This document shows positions 1 through 11,237 of a stretch of DNA of 64,000 bases, one piece after another (position 1 is the first letter of the stretch; every line of letters begins with the position of its first letter). The position numbers and the translations under genes were made by a program. The stretch covers positions 49,806,653 through 49,870,652 of the forward strand of contig NC_056752.1 of the NCBI RefSeq assembly GCF_018687715.1, written 5' to 3'. A model generated the notes under the pieces. That model was not told the DNA's origin, made no database searches, and saw only the letters and a program-made list of their open reading frames with translations. Source of the stretch: Carya illinoinensis (Eukaryota > Streptophyta > Magnoliopsida > Fagales > Juglandaceae).

Positions 1-57
1 CCCGGCCAATTGCCGATAAGTACTGTTGCAATATGCGTATCACCCTGATCTACTCAC

Positions 58-685
58 CCCTTTTCGAGCGCAGAATCCACGGTAGGGAAGGAATAACTGT
101 TGCAGCTCGGATTCAGTTGGTGGGCGACCTTCTTTGGAGACAGCTTCAAAATCGTCTACAAAAATCAAATAGCAGCAGACATCAAGAAAAATTCAAATTA
201 TATATATATAGCTGATCACTCTGAAATATGGCCATGATTGCATTGAAAATCATGATGATGCTAGACGCATGGAATGGCATGCAATCAAAACAATGTCAAA
301 GGAGAATGATGAAAGCATTTTCTGACATCATGCATGCAAGATTAATTTAATATGTCATGCAGGAAACAAATTCCCAGTGAAATGATGTACGTACGTAGAT
401 CACAATCCTAAACATGATGAGTTCTATATATGCATGTATGGTAACCGTACTGATGGTGATCATGATGAGTGATGATGACGATGATGAAAGAGAAGGGTAC
501 CTACTAGGATGCAAGCATTGATTTCGAACATGGACGAGAATGCAATGATCAGTACTATGGCTCAAAAGGTTGTCGACAGCCCATTTCACGGCATAATGGC
601 TATTCTTATCTTTATCAATGGCAATCACCGTGGAATTAACGTTGTCGTCGTCATCGACGAAAGATGATGTTCGAGAGAGAGTCAT
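58..685 (-). CDS. USP-domain protein (U-box/kinase type), 5' part, truncated by window edge
   Basis: Two exons can be assembled: 685-505 (60 codons plus 1 nt, donor reading GTAGGT) and 155-58 (donor reading GTGAGT). The phases fit and give 93 residues. Residues 18-55 look like the start of a universal stress protein domain (TVIAIDKDKNSHYAVKWAVD, then CILVHVR). Exon 2 carries the family segment GRPPTESELQQLFLPYRG followed by FCARKG. In plants this N-terminal USP domain usually precedes a coiled coil, a protein kinase and often a U-box (the PUB35/PUB51/PUB52 group, cytosolic ubiquitin ligases/kinases), but none of those parts is inside the window, so kinase or U-box identity is inferred from the family. 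The start ATG is the only one before the domain. The intron after exon 2 runs off the left edge. Confidence is high for the USP domain and moderate for the subfamily. Confidence 0.8.
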
Positions 686-689
686 ATGA

Positions 690-2790
690 TGTTTTGGGCA
701 CGAACAGTAGGGAGCATGTGGTGATCAGGGCTGACATCCAAATAAGAAAGAAAAGGAAATCGGAATGAAAAGGCGTCGTCAGTTGGTTCTTGGGTTTGTT
801 ACTCTTCCATAAGCTTTTTTCCTAATTATGGGGATCGAGAGTGGTTAACTATGCATGAATAAACCTTGACTAACTCAAGACAATTCTCCTCCTCTCTTTT
901 CTATCTTTGACTTTCAAGAGGCCGTTGGAATTGCTTTAGATCGATCCTTTCCCGCTCCAAACATCCCGCCCGCACGTTTGGTATATTAGTTACATATTTT
1001 ACCAGCATCATTTTAACTATATTTTTTTGAGATCCTTAATTCTAGTGACTTTCCCTTAATCCAATCTCATTTAAAAAATAAATACATATATATATTTTTA
1101 GATGTATTTAAAAAAAAAATACATAAATCCAAGACTTGATTTGGGTTGAGAGAGCTTCTCAATCAATCTCATCTCATTTTATCATTATAATTTTTATAAA
1201 TTTCATATAAAGTACAATAAATAATTTAATTTTTTTAAATTTTAAAATAATAATAATATTAAAATTTAATATTCTAATAATATTTTATTTAATTTTTAAC
1301 TTTCATCTCATCTCAATTCAATACTATCCTTAATACCTAACCTAATAATAACTTTTTTAAATATTTAAAAATAAAATAAAATACACTAACAGTCAAACTC
1401 AGAGACAAACTAACATTTTCTTCTTTATTTTTTAGTACTTTGGATATATTTTTTGTTTTCTACATGATAGAAAAATAAAGGGGTTATTAATTTATAAAAA
1501 TAATTAATTTAATGTAAGGTCTGATGGCTGGACCGGATGCAGGCCGGGGTATTGCACCCATATTGCATATCAACGACCGACTTCAAATCTAGGGGAAAAA
1601 ATAACTAAATAAGAAAACTTGATATATACCTAATGAAAATATATATAAAATGAGTAATGTTACGTACAATCATTTTTGTATATTTTTTATATATTTAATT
1701 GATGTGATTGGTTATATCAATTTTTTATTATGCAATCAATCACATAAGTGGAGTATATAAAAGTGATTGCATATAGAATTTTTGATATAAAATATGTAGG
1801 AGAATTTAAAAAATGAAAATTGCAGTCGTGAGTGTGTAAGCGTTATGTAATCACTTTGAAAAAAGTGAATAAATACAAGACTCACATAAATTTTTTTTTA
1901 ATAATAAATTTTATTATTTTTTAAAACGACTGTATGATACTTACACACTCTATAAATGCATATAGCATTACTCGGAGAGTTTTAGGGACTGATCTTGACA
2001 TGTCATATACCTTGCCTAAACTACTAAAACAGAGCCAAAGAACGTCTGATCTATAAAATGGGCACAAAAGTTGGGCATACAACCCCCACAAAAAATGGAT
2101 GCCCACTGGTCATTCACATTCAAGATTCTAGCCCCCAAAAATCTGGTTTTATCTCCACCGAACATTATTAATTCCTTCAACCAATTAATTAGCCCTTATC
2201 CATTTTTTTAAAAATTATCAAACCTAATCATAATTAGTTTAGGAGAAATGAAAATATGCTAGCTTCTAGTTATAAGGTCACTTTATCTAATAATAGGATT
2301 TGGATTTGGATCATATCAGAATCTCCCGGCTGCCCAATGAAAAATCAAACATATGATGCATTGCATGATGCTGCATTCATCATCATGATATGTTTTTGGA
2401 TTTAATAAAATGAAAATAAGTAATATTATATATAGTCGTAGAATGCGTTAATACAACACAAATATTTTAAAAGAGTCATGTGAGGATTATTATTAAAAAC
2501 TTCATATAAATTCTGTATTTATTTTTTTTTAAAGAAATTATATTACGGTTATATATTTTATGATTGTAAATATTATTTTTAAAAAGAAGAAAAAAAAAAG
2601 GAAATATAATGATAGAAATTTGAAGAAATTGTGAATGTGGGAAAGGATAACGAAGTTGAGCTGCTTAATGGATGACACCATGAAATGAAGATGCTGATGC
2701 CCCCATAATGAAATCATAATACATAATAATGCATCTTCTCCTTGAAATGGACAGCTGGCACTTCCAAACCATTATAAAACAGCTTTGCTA
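690..2790. other. AT-rich intergenic region with MITE remnants
   Basis: This stretch lies upstream of the USP-domain gene and contains its presumed promoter. I see no coding region. About 1640-1970 resembles a short AT-rich transposon found again near 26770, 38350 and 53800 (start like TAATGCTATATA, internal TACTCCACT). The only ORF of note (1921-2106, minus) lies in this repeat and matches nothing I recognise. Confidence 0.5.
1140..1335. repeat. AT-rich MITE copy (CATCTCATCT family)
   Basis: The sequence opens with CTCATCTCATTTTATCATT, passes through a core like AATAAATAATTTAATTTTTT and AATAATAATATTAAAA, and closes with CATCTCATCTCAATTCAATA. The same order of motifs recurs at about 16128, 26558, 32478, 34316 and 37490. 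The best preserved copy, at 26558, shows where the ends should be. Boundaries here are approximate. Confidence 0.5.
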
Positions 2791-2793
2791 CAT

Positions 2794-2987
2794 ACAGTCG
2801 CCACATATAGTCGGTGTGCAGTCGGCTATACGGAATAAATAAAAAAAAATTATAAAAAAATTTTTTTATATTCAAGGGAACCTACATGAATTATAAAAAG
2901 TTATAAAAATAATTTTTTTTTTCATATAGGTCCCGTATTAATTTTTTTTTTACAACCGACTACACGTCGATTGTATCTCCCGACTGT
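2794..2987. repeat. MITE with 32-bp imperfect terminal inverted repeats
   Basis: The left end (2794-2825) and the reverse complement of the right end (2956-2987) agree at 24 of 32 positions by eye. Both begin ACAGTCG and end with the block AGTCGG. The middle is AT-rich and has no ORF. This is the structure of a non-autonomous DNA transposon. The flanks do not show an obvious target duplication, so the superfamily is unknown. Confidence 0.65.
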
Positions 2988-2989
2988 AA

Positions 2990-4685
2990 AAAATATTTCT
3001 CTTATAAAATAAGTTTTATTGCGCATATATTACTGTGTCAAGGTATCACTTTTTGTGAGACATATACAATTTTTTTAAAAAAAAATTAAAAATATATTTT
3101 TTTTCGTAAAATTTTAGTACACAGATATTATTGGTCTGCTGTCACTTTAAAGTCGACGGACACGTGTCCTTCCTCAAAGTTTCTCTCACGAAAAATCAAT
3201 GATAGTTGTCCTTTGTTGTGGTCTGCCCTGAGCTTCTGTTCTGTGTCCTTAAAGTTCAACACACTGGTTTGGTCGTGAGTATTTTATTAGGAAGAAAAAC
3301 TTGACACTCGGATATATACGTAAATATCTTCTACTTTTCATTTTTCCGCATACATATATATATATATATATATAAATAGTAATTTTCTTATTTTTATTGT
3401 GTAGTTATATTTTTACTTGCTTTTAATTTTGAACTAATAAAAAATTCTACTTTTACTTTTATGTTTTTGCTCTCTGATATTCTAATACTATAAATATTAA
3501 TTGCTAATTAAAAGACATGCATGCAAAGTATAGGAATTAATTTATAAACACAAAAATCGTATGATCAAGATGTGCTACCTGATATTTTTATTTTTCTATA
3601 TATATATATTTGTAAAAAAAAAAAAAAACCTGAGAAAGAAGATGAGAGAAAAAAAAATAATCCAAACGTATATAGTACCTACATGTGTATATATAATGTT
3701 GTATATTTGATTTTAAACTAAAATATAATTTAACTACAAGTATAGATTAAACATTATGACATTTGACCAGAATATACCTATTGAAAGATATTATACTTTA
3801 CTAACTTATTATTATCTAAAGATATTTCTTAAAATTTATTTGTTTTTGCATTAAATTATGCATTAATTAAATTTTTTTGTAAAATATTATATATTTTTTT
3901 TATTAAAAATCTTATCTCACTCAATTAGATAAATATGCTTTACATGTTACTTCGATCTAGTATATATATATATATGGGAAAAGGCAAATGACATATATAT
4001 AGGTAGCACTTAAACCTCTCAAAATTTTATCAAAAATAAAATAAAATAAACCTCGCAAAACTTGAAGGATTACTCATGTTAAATTGCTATCGTTTAAATT
4101 TGAACAAGGCGAATACAATTTGGTTATATTGAATTGAAGTGTTAAATGCATTCACGTGGTAAAATTGGATTCTGAATCAATAGTTTAGTTTAGTTTTTAT
4201 TCGAATACGATCCGAGCTCAACTTTTTTTCGAATTGAATTTTATGTTTCTGAACAACTTAAAATTTAATATTCTAGCAAGCTCAAACTTGTTCACCGATC
4301 GCTTTAATTATTTAGATAAAATAAATAGATAGATAGAGCAATAATAACATATATAGGTATGGAAGCAATTAAATACATATATCCCCCAATCTAACTAACT
4401 ATCACACACACTTTATACACACACGTCATTGCATGTCTTTATTTCTGTATTTTACATATCTTAAATGCAATTTAAGGAAGAGACATATATGTATCTAAAT
4501 TCGAACCAAGCTACTTTGTACTTTCAGTCTGGCACTAGCTTGGACTACTCCTCGCTCGTGGAATTAGGCGGAAGCCGCAAATGCACAAGTATAAATATAT
4601 AAAATCTGATTAATTTATTAGATCATTCACTAATCAGATCATTCAATTTTAATTCCTTTCATACCATATAAGAAGACAAAATCAA
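2990..4685. other. AT-rich intergenic region, no gene seen
   Basis: Apart from a short (AT)n run near 3353-3376 and several A/T homopolymers I find no coding potential, RNA gene or clear repeat boundary between the MITE and the NLR pseudogene. Confidence 0.5.
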
Positions 4686-4689
4686 CGTA

Positions 4690-5495
4690 CATGTTCTTCT
4701 TATTTATCATCTTCAGCGTTTTCAAAAACAAGTACTTCGAGCCCTGGTATGTCGGACTAGTCTTCTGAATGAGTAACGAGTTTACGACAATGTTTAATCT
4801 TCAATTTTCTTAATGTTTTCATATGATGAATTCCTTCGGTAAAGATGATAACTCATAGCAGTTAATGATCTCTAATGTCTGAAGTGATTTCAGAGTCGGC
4901 AACCACTCCGGCAAGGTCTTGAGATTTTCACACTCCATGATACATAGACTCCTTTAAGTGTTTGCAGATCCTAAGAGCCATTTGGGTAAAACTTCAAACT
5001 TTGGCAACCCCTTCTATATATAAGATTTGGAGTCTCAAATTGAGATCCCGTGCATCTCCTCCTCCTCCTTCCGTCAAATCCATCTCTTCATAATCAATAA
5101 TATATAATAACTCTAAAGCAGTAAGGTGCTTAATAATAGGTGGCAAATAGGTCAAATTTTTACATTTAAAAAAAAAAAAACAGCATGCGAAGGTTGGTGA
5201 GGCACCTGTCCATCTACAGAAACAAGCATTCGAGTCTTGGACAATTGCTAATAATTAAAATCCAAAGATAATTAAAGCAACATGCTCTATTCTCGAGCAA
5301 GCATGTATCTTTTGTTGTTATCGCAAGAAGCCTAAGGTTGATCAAGTTCCTTATATCTATGGGCAGTTGTTCAAGATTAACACATTCTCAAAGCAGTAAG
5401 GTTTGCAAATTGTGTAACTTGTAAATGGAATTAGGAAGCTTCTTGATTGATAGATTACCAGATAGGTCGAGATATCTCATATGTTTTTGAGTACC
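4690..5495 (-). pseudogene. NLR (CNL/RGA-type) LRR pseudogene, 3' part
   Basis: Read on the minus strand this segment encodes broken leucine-rich repeats of a coiled-coil NB-LRR resistance protein. Near 5490-5290 it gives HMRYLDLSGNLSIKKLPNSI, YKLHNLQTLLL, a TGA stop, then ECVNLEQLPIDIRNLINLR. Near 5030-4780 it gives LPKWLLGSANT, CENLKTLPEWLPTLKSLQTL and ELSSLPKEF. Frameshifts, in-frame stops and an A-run at 5167-5180 interrupt it. The rest of this LRR array continues at 13970-14100, on the other side of the Copia element. No NB-ARC domain is visible in the window. In intact relatives such LRRs sense pathogen effectors; this copy cannot make a full protein. Confidence 0.8.
5491..5495. repeat. 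Target site duplication, left copy (GTACC)
   Basis: These five bases precede the left LTR; the counterpart after the right LTR is ATACT (13970-13974). They differ at two transition positions. Removing one copy rejoins the NLR reading frame exactly, which supports them as the original 5-bp duplication. Confidence 0.7.
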
Positions 5496-6764
5496 TGTTG
5501 CCCAGATGACTAACACAAGAGGGGGGTGAATTGAGTTGTATTAAAAAAATAACAATTATAAATTAAATATACAATATAAAATATAAACAAAATACGAAAT
5601 AGTAATAAATATAAAGAGTAAGGGTAAAAGAGAAGCAAACTCAGTATGTTAACGAGGTTCGACCCTGTTGCCTATGTCCTCGCCTCAAACTACCCCTTGA
5701 GGATTCTCAAATTCACTATTTAGTCTCTTTCAGGTGGATATAGAAATCTATTACACTTTTGAACAACACAGCTACAAAGGATCCGTGTAGAACACCCTCT
5801 ACACTTACAATCACCTTACACATGGTGATTCAATTATTCTTTGTATAGAACACTTTCTACACGCACAAGGGTTATACACACCCTTTTACTGATACAAGAG
5901 CTGATAATGGGTAAGTTATCAAAAAACACTTCTCAATGAGTGGAATAAGAATAATACAGCGCAAACTATATCTTTCAAAATGAACAAGAATTAAGCCTCA
6001 ATACTTAAAGAAGAAAGAATGAAAGCTTTGAATGAATGTTGTATGCTCTTGGTGTTGTGAATGTGAATGTCTCAAATGATCTATTTATAGACATATAAGA
6101 TTTCATATTCAAATTTAAAAAGATTCACATGTCAAATACAATATCATTCATTTTTTCAAAAAATTCAAATAAAAGGTTCTTCTTTTTCAATTGTCAAAGA
6201 CAACATCATTCATTTTTTAAATACTTCAAACCTAATCTTTTACTTTTGGCATATGACAAAATGAGCACACTTTACTTTTCAAAAAATTCAAACCAAATCT
6301 TTTATTTTTTGCATATGATAAAAGGAGCACACTTTACTTTTCAAAATTTTCAAATAAAATCATCTACTTTTTGCATAAGTCAAAAAAAGTATCAGTCACT
6401 TTTGAAAATATTTAAATAAAATATGCACATGTGAAAGATGACAATCAATCATCTTTCAAAATTTTCAAATTTAATTTTCAAAATATTCATGCACATGTGA
6501 AAAATGTATTTTAATGCTTTATGATAAAATATTAATTTTGAACCTTAATTCTAATTTCGAATTTTTAAGAGATTTACAACAATACTCTATGACTTTAATG
6601 TGAACTTATTTCTTTCTTGCTCATGCTTGTTTCCTTGATGTGCTTGACTCTATTGTGTAGACAACTTGAGTTTGAGACTTCTTTATTTTTTGAATTCATT
6701 TGTTATCATCGAAATCCATGTGTAGATATATAATTACACAAAACTTGAAACCTTGGGTTCAACA
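5496..6764 (-). repeat. 3' LTR of the Copia element
   Basis: It is 1269 bp and pairs with 12650-13969. It starts on the plus strand TGTTGCCCAGATGAC and ends GGGTTCAACA. It contains short dispersed repeats built on TGCACATGTGAAAGATGA, present in different numbers in the three LTR copies of this window. The two LTRs carry many visible substitutions, so the insertion is not recent. Confidence 0.92.
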
Positions 6765-7209
6765 ATCTCCCCATTTTTGATGATGACAAATACTTGATAG
6801 AACCTGAAACCTATATTAATACTTAAGCTCCTTCTGAGAATGTGCGTTAGGTTTTCAAGCAAAAATATAAATATAATTCAAAGTATATATAACAAGTTTA
6901 GTAATTCAAACAATGTTAATGTTCTAGTCTAACACTTCTTCCCCTTTTGGTATTATTAAAAAGGATCTGCAGTAAGTAAATAGGCTAAAGAAAACGGTGC
7001 GTTAATAGAAACTGTCGATAGTTGAAAAAATGGATCCGTTCGTGACCCGACAAGTGTGGTTGGAGATCTAAAAAAATCGTCTGATGTTGTTGACAAACGA
7101 GATTGAGGGCTTCGAATTTTTAAAAAAATGTCATTTTCACCGATCGGTAAAAAAAAAATCACATTACTCTTTGACTTGGATGATAGCTTGTCTTGTTCTT
7201 TATCCTATC

Positions 7210-7218
7210 TATATAAAA
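7210..7218 (+). promoter_or_regulatory. TATA-like box for an antisense transcript within the Copia element
   Basis: The sequence TATATAAAA on the plus strand lies about 105 bp before the ATG at 7323, in the segment between pol and the 3' LTR. The spacing allows a leader of about 75-80 nt. It is suggestive only, because such AT-rich boxes are frequent by chance. Confidence 0.3.
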
Positions 7219-7322
7219 TCAGTCTTAAAGTTCATCAAATCCGCATCAAGTTTTCTTCTCATCTTTATAAGTCATCTGGATTCTTTCAACATTCTCGCTT
7301 TAAGCTCTCAATTCTTTTCTCA

Positions 7323-7760
7323 ATGGCTCATTCTTCTAACATTCCTCTGGATTCATCCATGAGGTATTCTATACCTCAACCTCCTGTCTTTTTTGCAGTT
7401 GTCATTAGTGTCATGTTGCAGTAAGAAAATAATAATTTGGCTAATAAGTCAGATTCCGATGCTATCTACGACTTGGTGAGTTTTGGAACTCGCTACTCCT
7501 CCTCTATTGTTGCTTTTTCTCAGCAGCTACAAGTCAGAAATCATGAAATTGAAAAACTTAAAGAACAAATTGTTGTGCTTCAACGAATTGTTCAAGAGTC
7601 TCACACAAGGGAATGAATCATTTGGCAGAAAAATAAACAGTTGAAATCTTTATTAAATTTTTCATTTCGCTTGCCGGTTCCCATGGATAAAAATGACATG
7701 ATATTGTATGAAAAGAATGAGCGTCTCAAACATGAGGCTAAAAATCTCAAGTTTATGTAA
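7323..7760 (+). pseudogene. Antisense additional ORF of the Copia element, two internal stops
   Basis: On the strand opposite gag-pol, one frame stays readable for 146 codons with only two interruptions (TAA at 7422, TGA at 7614). It starts MAHSSNIPLDSSMRYS and continues with SDAIYDLVSFGTRYSSSIVA. It then has a leucine/lysine-rich stretch likely to form a coiled coil (NHEIEKLKEQIVVLQRIVQE), and ends at 7760. It lies between RNase H and the 3' LTR, where some plant LTR elements carry extra ORFs (env-like in sense, or aORFs in antisense). I recognise no family for it. It may be a captured host exon, a decayed aORF, or chance. Confidence 0.45.
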
Positions 7761-7808
7761 AAGTATTTAAAAAATTTCTCTATATTTTTATTGACTCTGG
7801 TCTATCTT

Positions 7809-9064
7809 TTAAGAGATATTCATAACATGCATCATACCTATTTCTCTTCTGATTATACATAATCTATCTTTTGGTAAAAGTTTTGTGAAAATATCTGCTA
7901 ACTGATCGTGTGTGTTTGTGAACTCTAGTACTATATCACCTTTCTGCACATGATTTCGAAAAAAATGATATCTTATTTCAATATGCTTAGTTCTAGAATA
8001 TTGTATTGGGTTCTTTAAAAGATTTATAACACTTGTATTATCACATTTGATTGGAATGTGATTATACATGAGTTTTAAATTTTCAAGTTGTTGCTTTACG
8101 TAAAAAATTTGAGCACAACAACTATTCGCAGCAACATATTCTGTCTTAGCAGTAGATAGTGCAACAGAATTTTATTTTTTACTAAACCAGAAAACTAGTG
8201 CATGACCTAAGAAATGGCATGCTCCACTAGTGCTTTTTCGATCTATTTTACAGCCAGCATAATCTGTATCTGTGTAACTGATTAAATTGAAAGTTCTATG
8301 CTTAGGGTACCATAACCCTAGATTAATTGTACCACTAAGATATCTAAAAATGCGCTTAACTGCAATTAAATGTGATTCTTTTAGAGATGATTGAAAGCGT
8401 GCACATAAGCACACACTAAACATAATATCTGGTCTACTGGCTATTAAATATAATAAGTTACCAATCATACCTCGATATATTTTCGAGTCAATTGGCTTAC
8501 AGGATTCATATTTATCAAGTTTAGTTGATGGGCTCATTGGTGTTCCAATTTCTTTAGCACATTCCATTCCAAACTTTTTTAGTAATTCCTTAATATATTT
8601 TGATTGATTGATGAATGTCCCACTTTTTTGTTGCTTAATTTGCAATCTGAGAAAGAATGTAAGTTCTCCCATCATGCTCATCTCAAATTCTTCCAGCATA
8701 GTCTTAACAAAAACTTGACACATATTTTCATTACTAGCATCGAATATTATATCTTCAACATAAATCTGAATCAAAATAATATCATCATTTTCATATTTAA
8801 TGAAAAGAGTTGTATCAATTTTTCCTCTTGAAAAAATTTTTTCAATCAAAAAATCACTGAGTCTCTCGTACCAAGCTCTAGGAGTTTGTTAGAGTCCATA
8901 TAGTGCTTTGTGAGTTTGAAAACATGATTTGGGGAAATATGATTTTCAAAACCTGGACGTTGCTCAACATATACCTCTTCATTTATAAAACCATTTAAGA
9001 AAACACTTTTAACATCCATTTGAAAAAATTTGAAATTTTTATAACAAGCATATACAAGTAGCAT
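7809..9064 (-). pseudogene. Copia reverse transcriptase and RNase H, broken
   Basis: Read on the minus strand: 9064-8846 holds the start of RT (KFFQMDVKSVFLNGFINEEV), 8849-8172 the rest of RT and the start of RNase H, and 8069-7809 the end of RNase H (KHIEIRYHFFRNHV and DQLADIFTKLLPKD). The catalytic box reads YVEDIIF where active Copia enzymes have YVDD. Other family marks are GNLLYLIASRPDI, the RYLSGTINLGLWYP stretch and the DRKSTSGACHFLG motif. Frameshifts lie near 8850 and stops near 8170-8070, so no continuous polymerase can be made. Confidence 0.9.
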
Positions 9065-9718
9065 TCGAATAGTTTCTAATCTTGCGACTAGTGCATATGT
9101 CTCATCATAATCGATTACTTCTTTTTAATTAAAACTTTGGGCTACAAGTCGAGCCTTATTTCTATTAATGATTCTGGACTCATCTTTCTTGTTTCTAAAA
9201 ATCTATTTTGTTCCAATAATAATATGATTTTTGAGTCTAGGAATAAGCGTCCAAATATCATTTCATTCAAATTGATTTAACTTTTCTTGCATAGCTAGAA
9301 TCCAAGATTCATCAAAAAATACTTCATCAATATTTTTGGGTTCAATCTGAGATAGAAAAGCAGTATGATTAAAAATATTTCTAAGAGATGATCAAGTACT
9401 TACACCTCGTGAAGGTTTACCCAAAATTTGTTCCACTTGATGATCTTTAACAAATTTTCACTATTTGGTTGCATATTGTATTAAATTTTGATGATCTTTC
9501 CTAATATTTCCATGTTAAACTTCCTCTATTGTATTCTTTTTGTTGAGATTGAGACTTTCCGTGTTATTTATATCTCCTGTTTCTTCATTAATAGATTTCT
9601 TAGAGAGTAGAGAATTAAATTCATCAAATACTAGATGCATAGATTCTTGTACAGTCAAAATCTTTTTATTGAATACTCTATAAGCTTTACTATTAGTAGA
9701 ATACCCGAAAAAAATCCC
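9065..9718 (-). pseudogene. Degraded pol linker between integrase and RT
   Basis: This is the part of pol normally between the integrase C-terminus and RT. No frame stays open for more than a few dozen codons, but fragments such as a Lys-rich segment and the approach to the RT domain remain in different frames on the minus strand. It is annotated only because of its place in the element. Confidence 0.6.
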
Positions 9719-10606
9719 TTAATCAGATTTTATATCAAACTTGCCTAAATTATTCATGTCATTTAAAATAAAACATTTGCATCCAAATATATGAAAGTAA
9801 CTAATGTTGAGCTTGTTCTCATTCCAAAGCTCATAAGGGATTTTATTTAACTTAAACCTTAGCATAACTCTATTTATAATATAATATGCAGTACTTATTG
9901 CTTCAGCCCAAAAATAACTAGGTAAGTTGTTCTCATTGAGTATTATTTTTGTCATCTCTTGAAGAGATCTATTTTTTCTCTCTACTACCCCATTTTGTTG
10001 AGGAGTTTGAGAAGTAGAAAAATTATGCACAAAACCATTTTCATCACAAAAAGTTTCAATATTTTTATTAACAAACTTTTTTCCTCTATCATTTTGGATA
10101 CTTGAAATAGTATAACCCTTTTTCATTTTGAATTCTCTTGCATAACTTGATAAAGGTATTATGTGCCTTATCTTTATGAGCAAGAAAGATGACCCAAGTA
10201 TATATAGAGAAATCATCAACAATAACAAATGCATAATATTTTCCTCCTATACTTGTAACTCTATTTGGTCCAAAAAGATTCATGTGTATCAGTTACAATG
10301 GTCTAGTAGTGGAAATATATTTATTGGTTTTAAAAGAAGTTTTTGTTTATTTACCGAATTGGATGCATCACAAATTTTGTCTTTAAGAAAATTTATTTTT
10401 GGTAAACCGCTCACAAGATCATTTTTTGAAAGTTTGGAAATAAGTTCCATGTTGGCATGACCTAATCTTCTATGCCATAGCCAACTAGTTTCATTTTGAG
10501 TTGAAAAACAAATAGCATCTTGTGAGTTAATTTCTTCAAAATCGATTGTATAAATATTATTGCTTCTAAAAGTAATAAAACAAATATTACAATCATGATC
10601 ATTCAA
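9719..10606 (-). pseudogene. Copia GAG-pre-integrase and integrase core, broken
   Basis: Read from 10606: the pre-integrase zinc region (SWLWHRRLGHANMELISKL, with the HHCC histidines), then in a shifted frame the integrase core start (MNLFGPNRVTSIGGKYYAFV, then VDDFSIYTWVIFL). In the frame 10234-9719 it continues with FCDENGFVHNFSTSQTPQQN, GVVERKNRSLQEM and YFWAEAISTAYYIINR. The D,D(35)E pattern can be followed by eye but is split by at least two frameshifts. Confidence 0.88.
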
Positions 10607-10719
10607 AATAATACATTTATCTATTTTGAAAGTAACTGTAAATTCTTTATCACATAATTAACTTATACTCAAAAGATTATGTTTTAAACTTTCAACAAAT
10701 AGAACATCTTCAATTGTGA

Positions 10720-10890
10720 GAGAAAATTCATCACCAATTTTACATATTCCCACGATCTTCCCTTTCGAGTTGTCTCCAAATGTCACGTGTCATTCTTCTT
10801 TAAATTTAAGATTAAAGAACTTAGTCTTGTCTCCCGTCATGTGTCTTGAACATCCACTATCTAAAAACCATTTATTTTTCCTTGTGGAGG
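10720..10890 (-). pseudogene. Copia aspartic protease remnant
   Basis: The minus strand reads KNKWFLDSGCSRHMTGDKT followed by KFFNLKFKEE, the usual Copia protease start with the DSG active-site motif. Downstream it continues toward the LLSIS segment that precedes GAG-pre-integrase. Several stops flank it. The protease processes the polyprotein in active elements. Confidence 0.8.
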
Positions 10891-11237
10891 ACTTCATGCA
10901 TACCTATAAAAACAATTAAAATGATTTTTCTTGGTGCTCAATTTATTTGGGTCCTTTATTTATTAGTATTAGAAGAAACAAGATTTTTAAGTACCCATAT
11001 AGCCTTAATGATTATTGTACGCTTTCTTCTAATAGGATAAGTATGATAATTATGATCATTTCTATTACAAAAATTGCAAATAGCATGTGAAATATATGAA
11101 GAACCTGAGTGATTATAATCGTATATTTTTTTGACAAAATTACTTTTATAAAAAGAATTTTGAATATTAGATTTTGATGTAAAAGGATTATCAAAGAAGT
11201 TTTTATAAGGTTTGTATTTTTATTTTAGTATATATTC

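Noticed and set aside
33..215. 60-codon frame on the plus strand
   Set aside because: It is the shadow of exon 2 of the USP-domain gene, which is read on the minus strand with clear family motifs.
6129..6419. Frame rich in Phe/Lys within the LTR
   Set aside because: It comes from short LTR repeats; the same kind of frame recurs at 13284 and 36394 in the other LTR copies.
10161..10460. 99-codon frame on the plus strand over integrase
   Set aside because: It is antisense to a recognised integrase/pre-integrase region and has no domain of its own.
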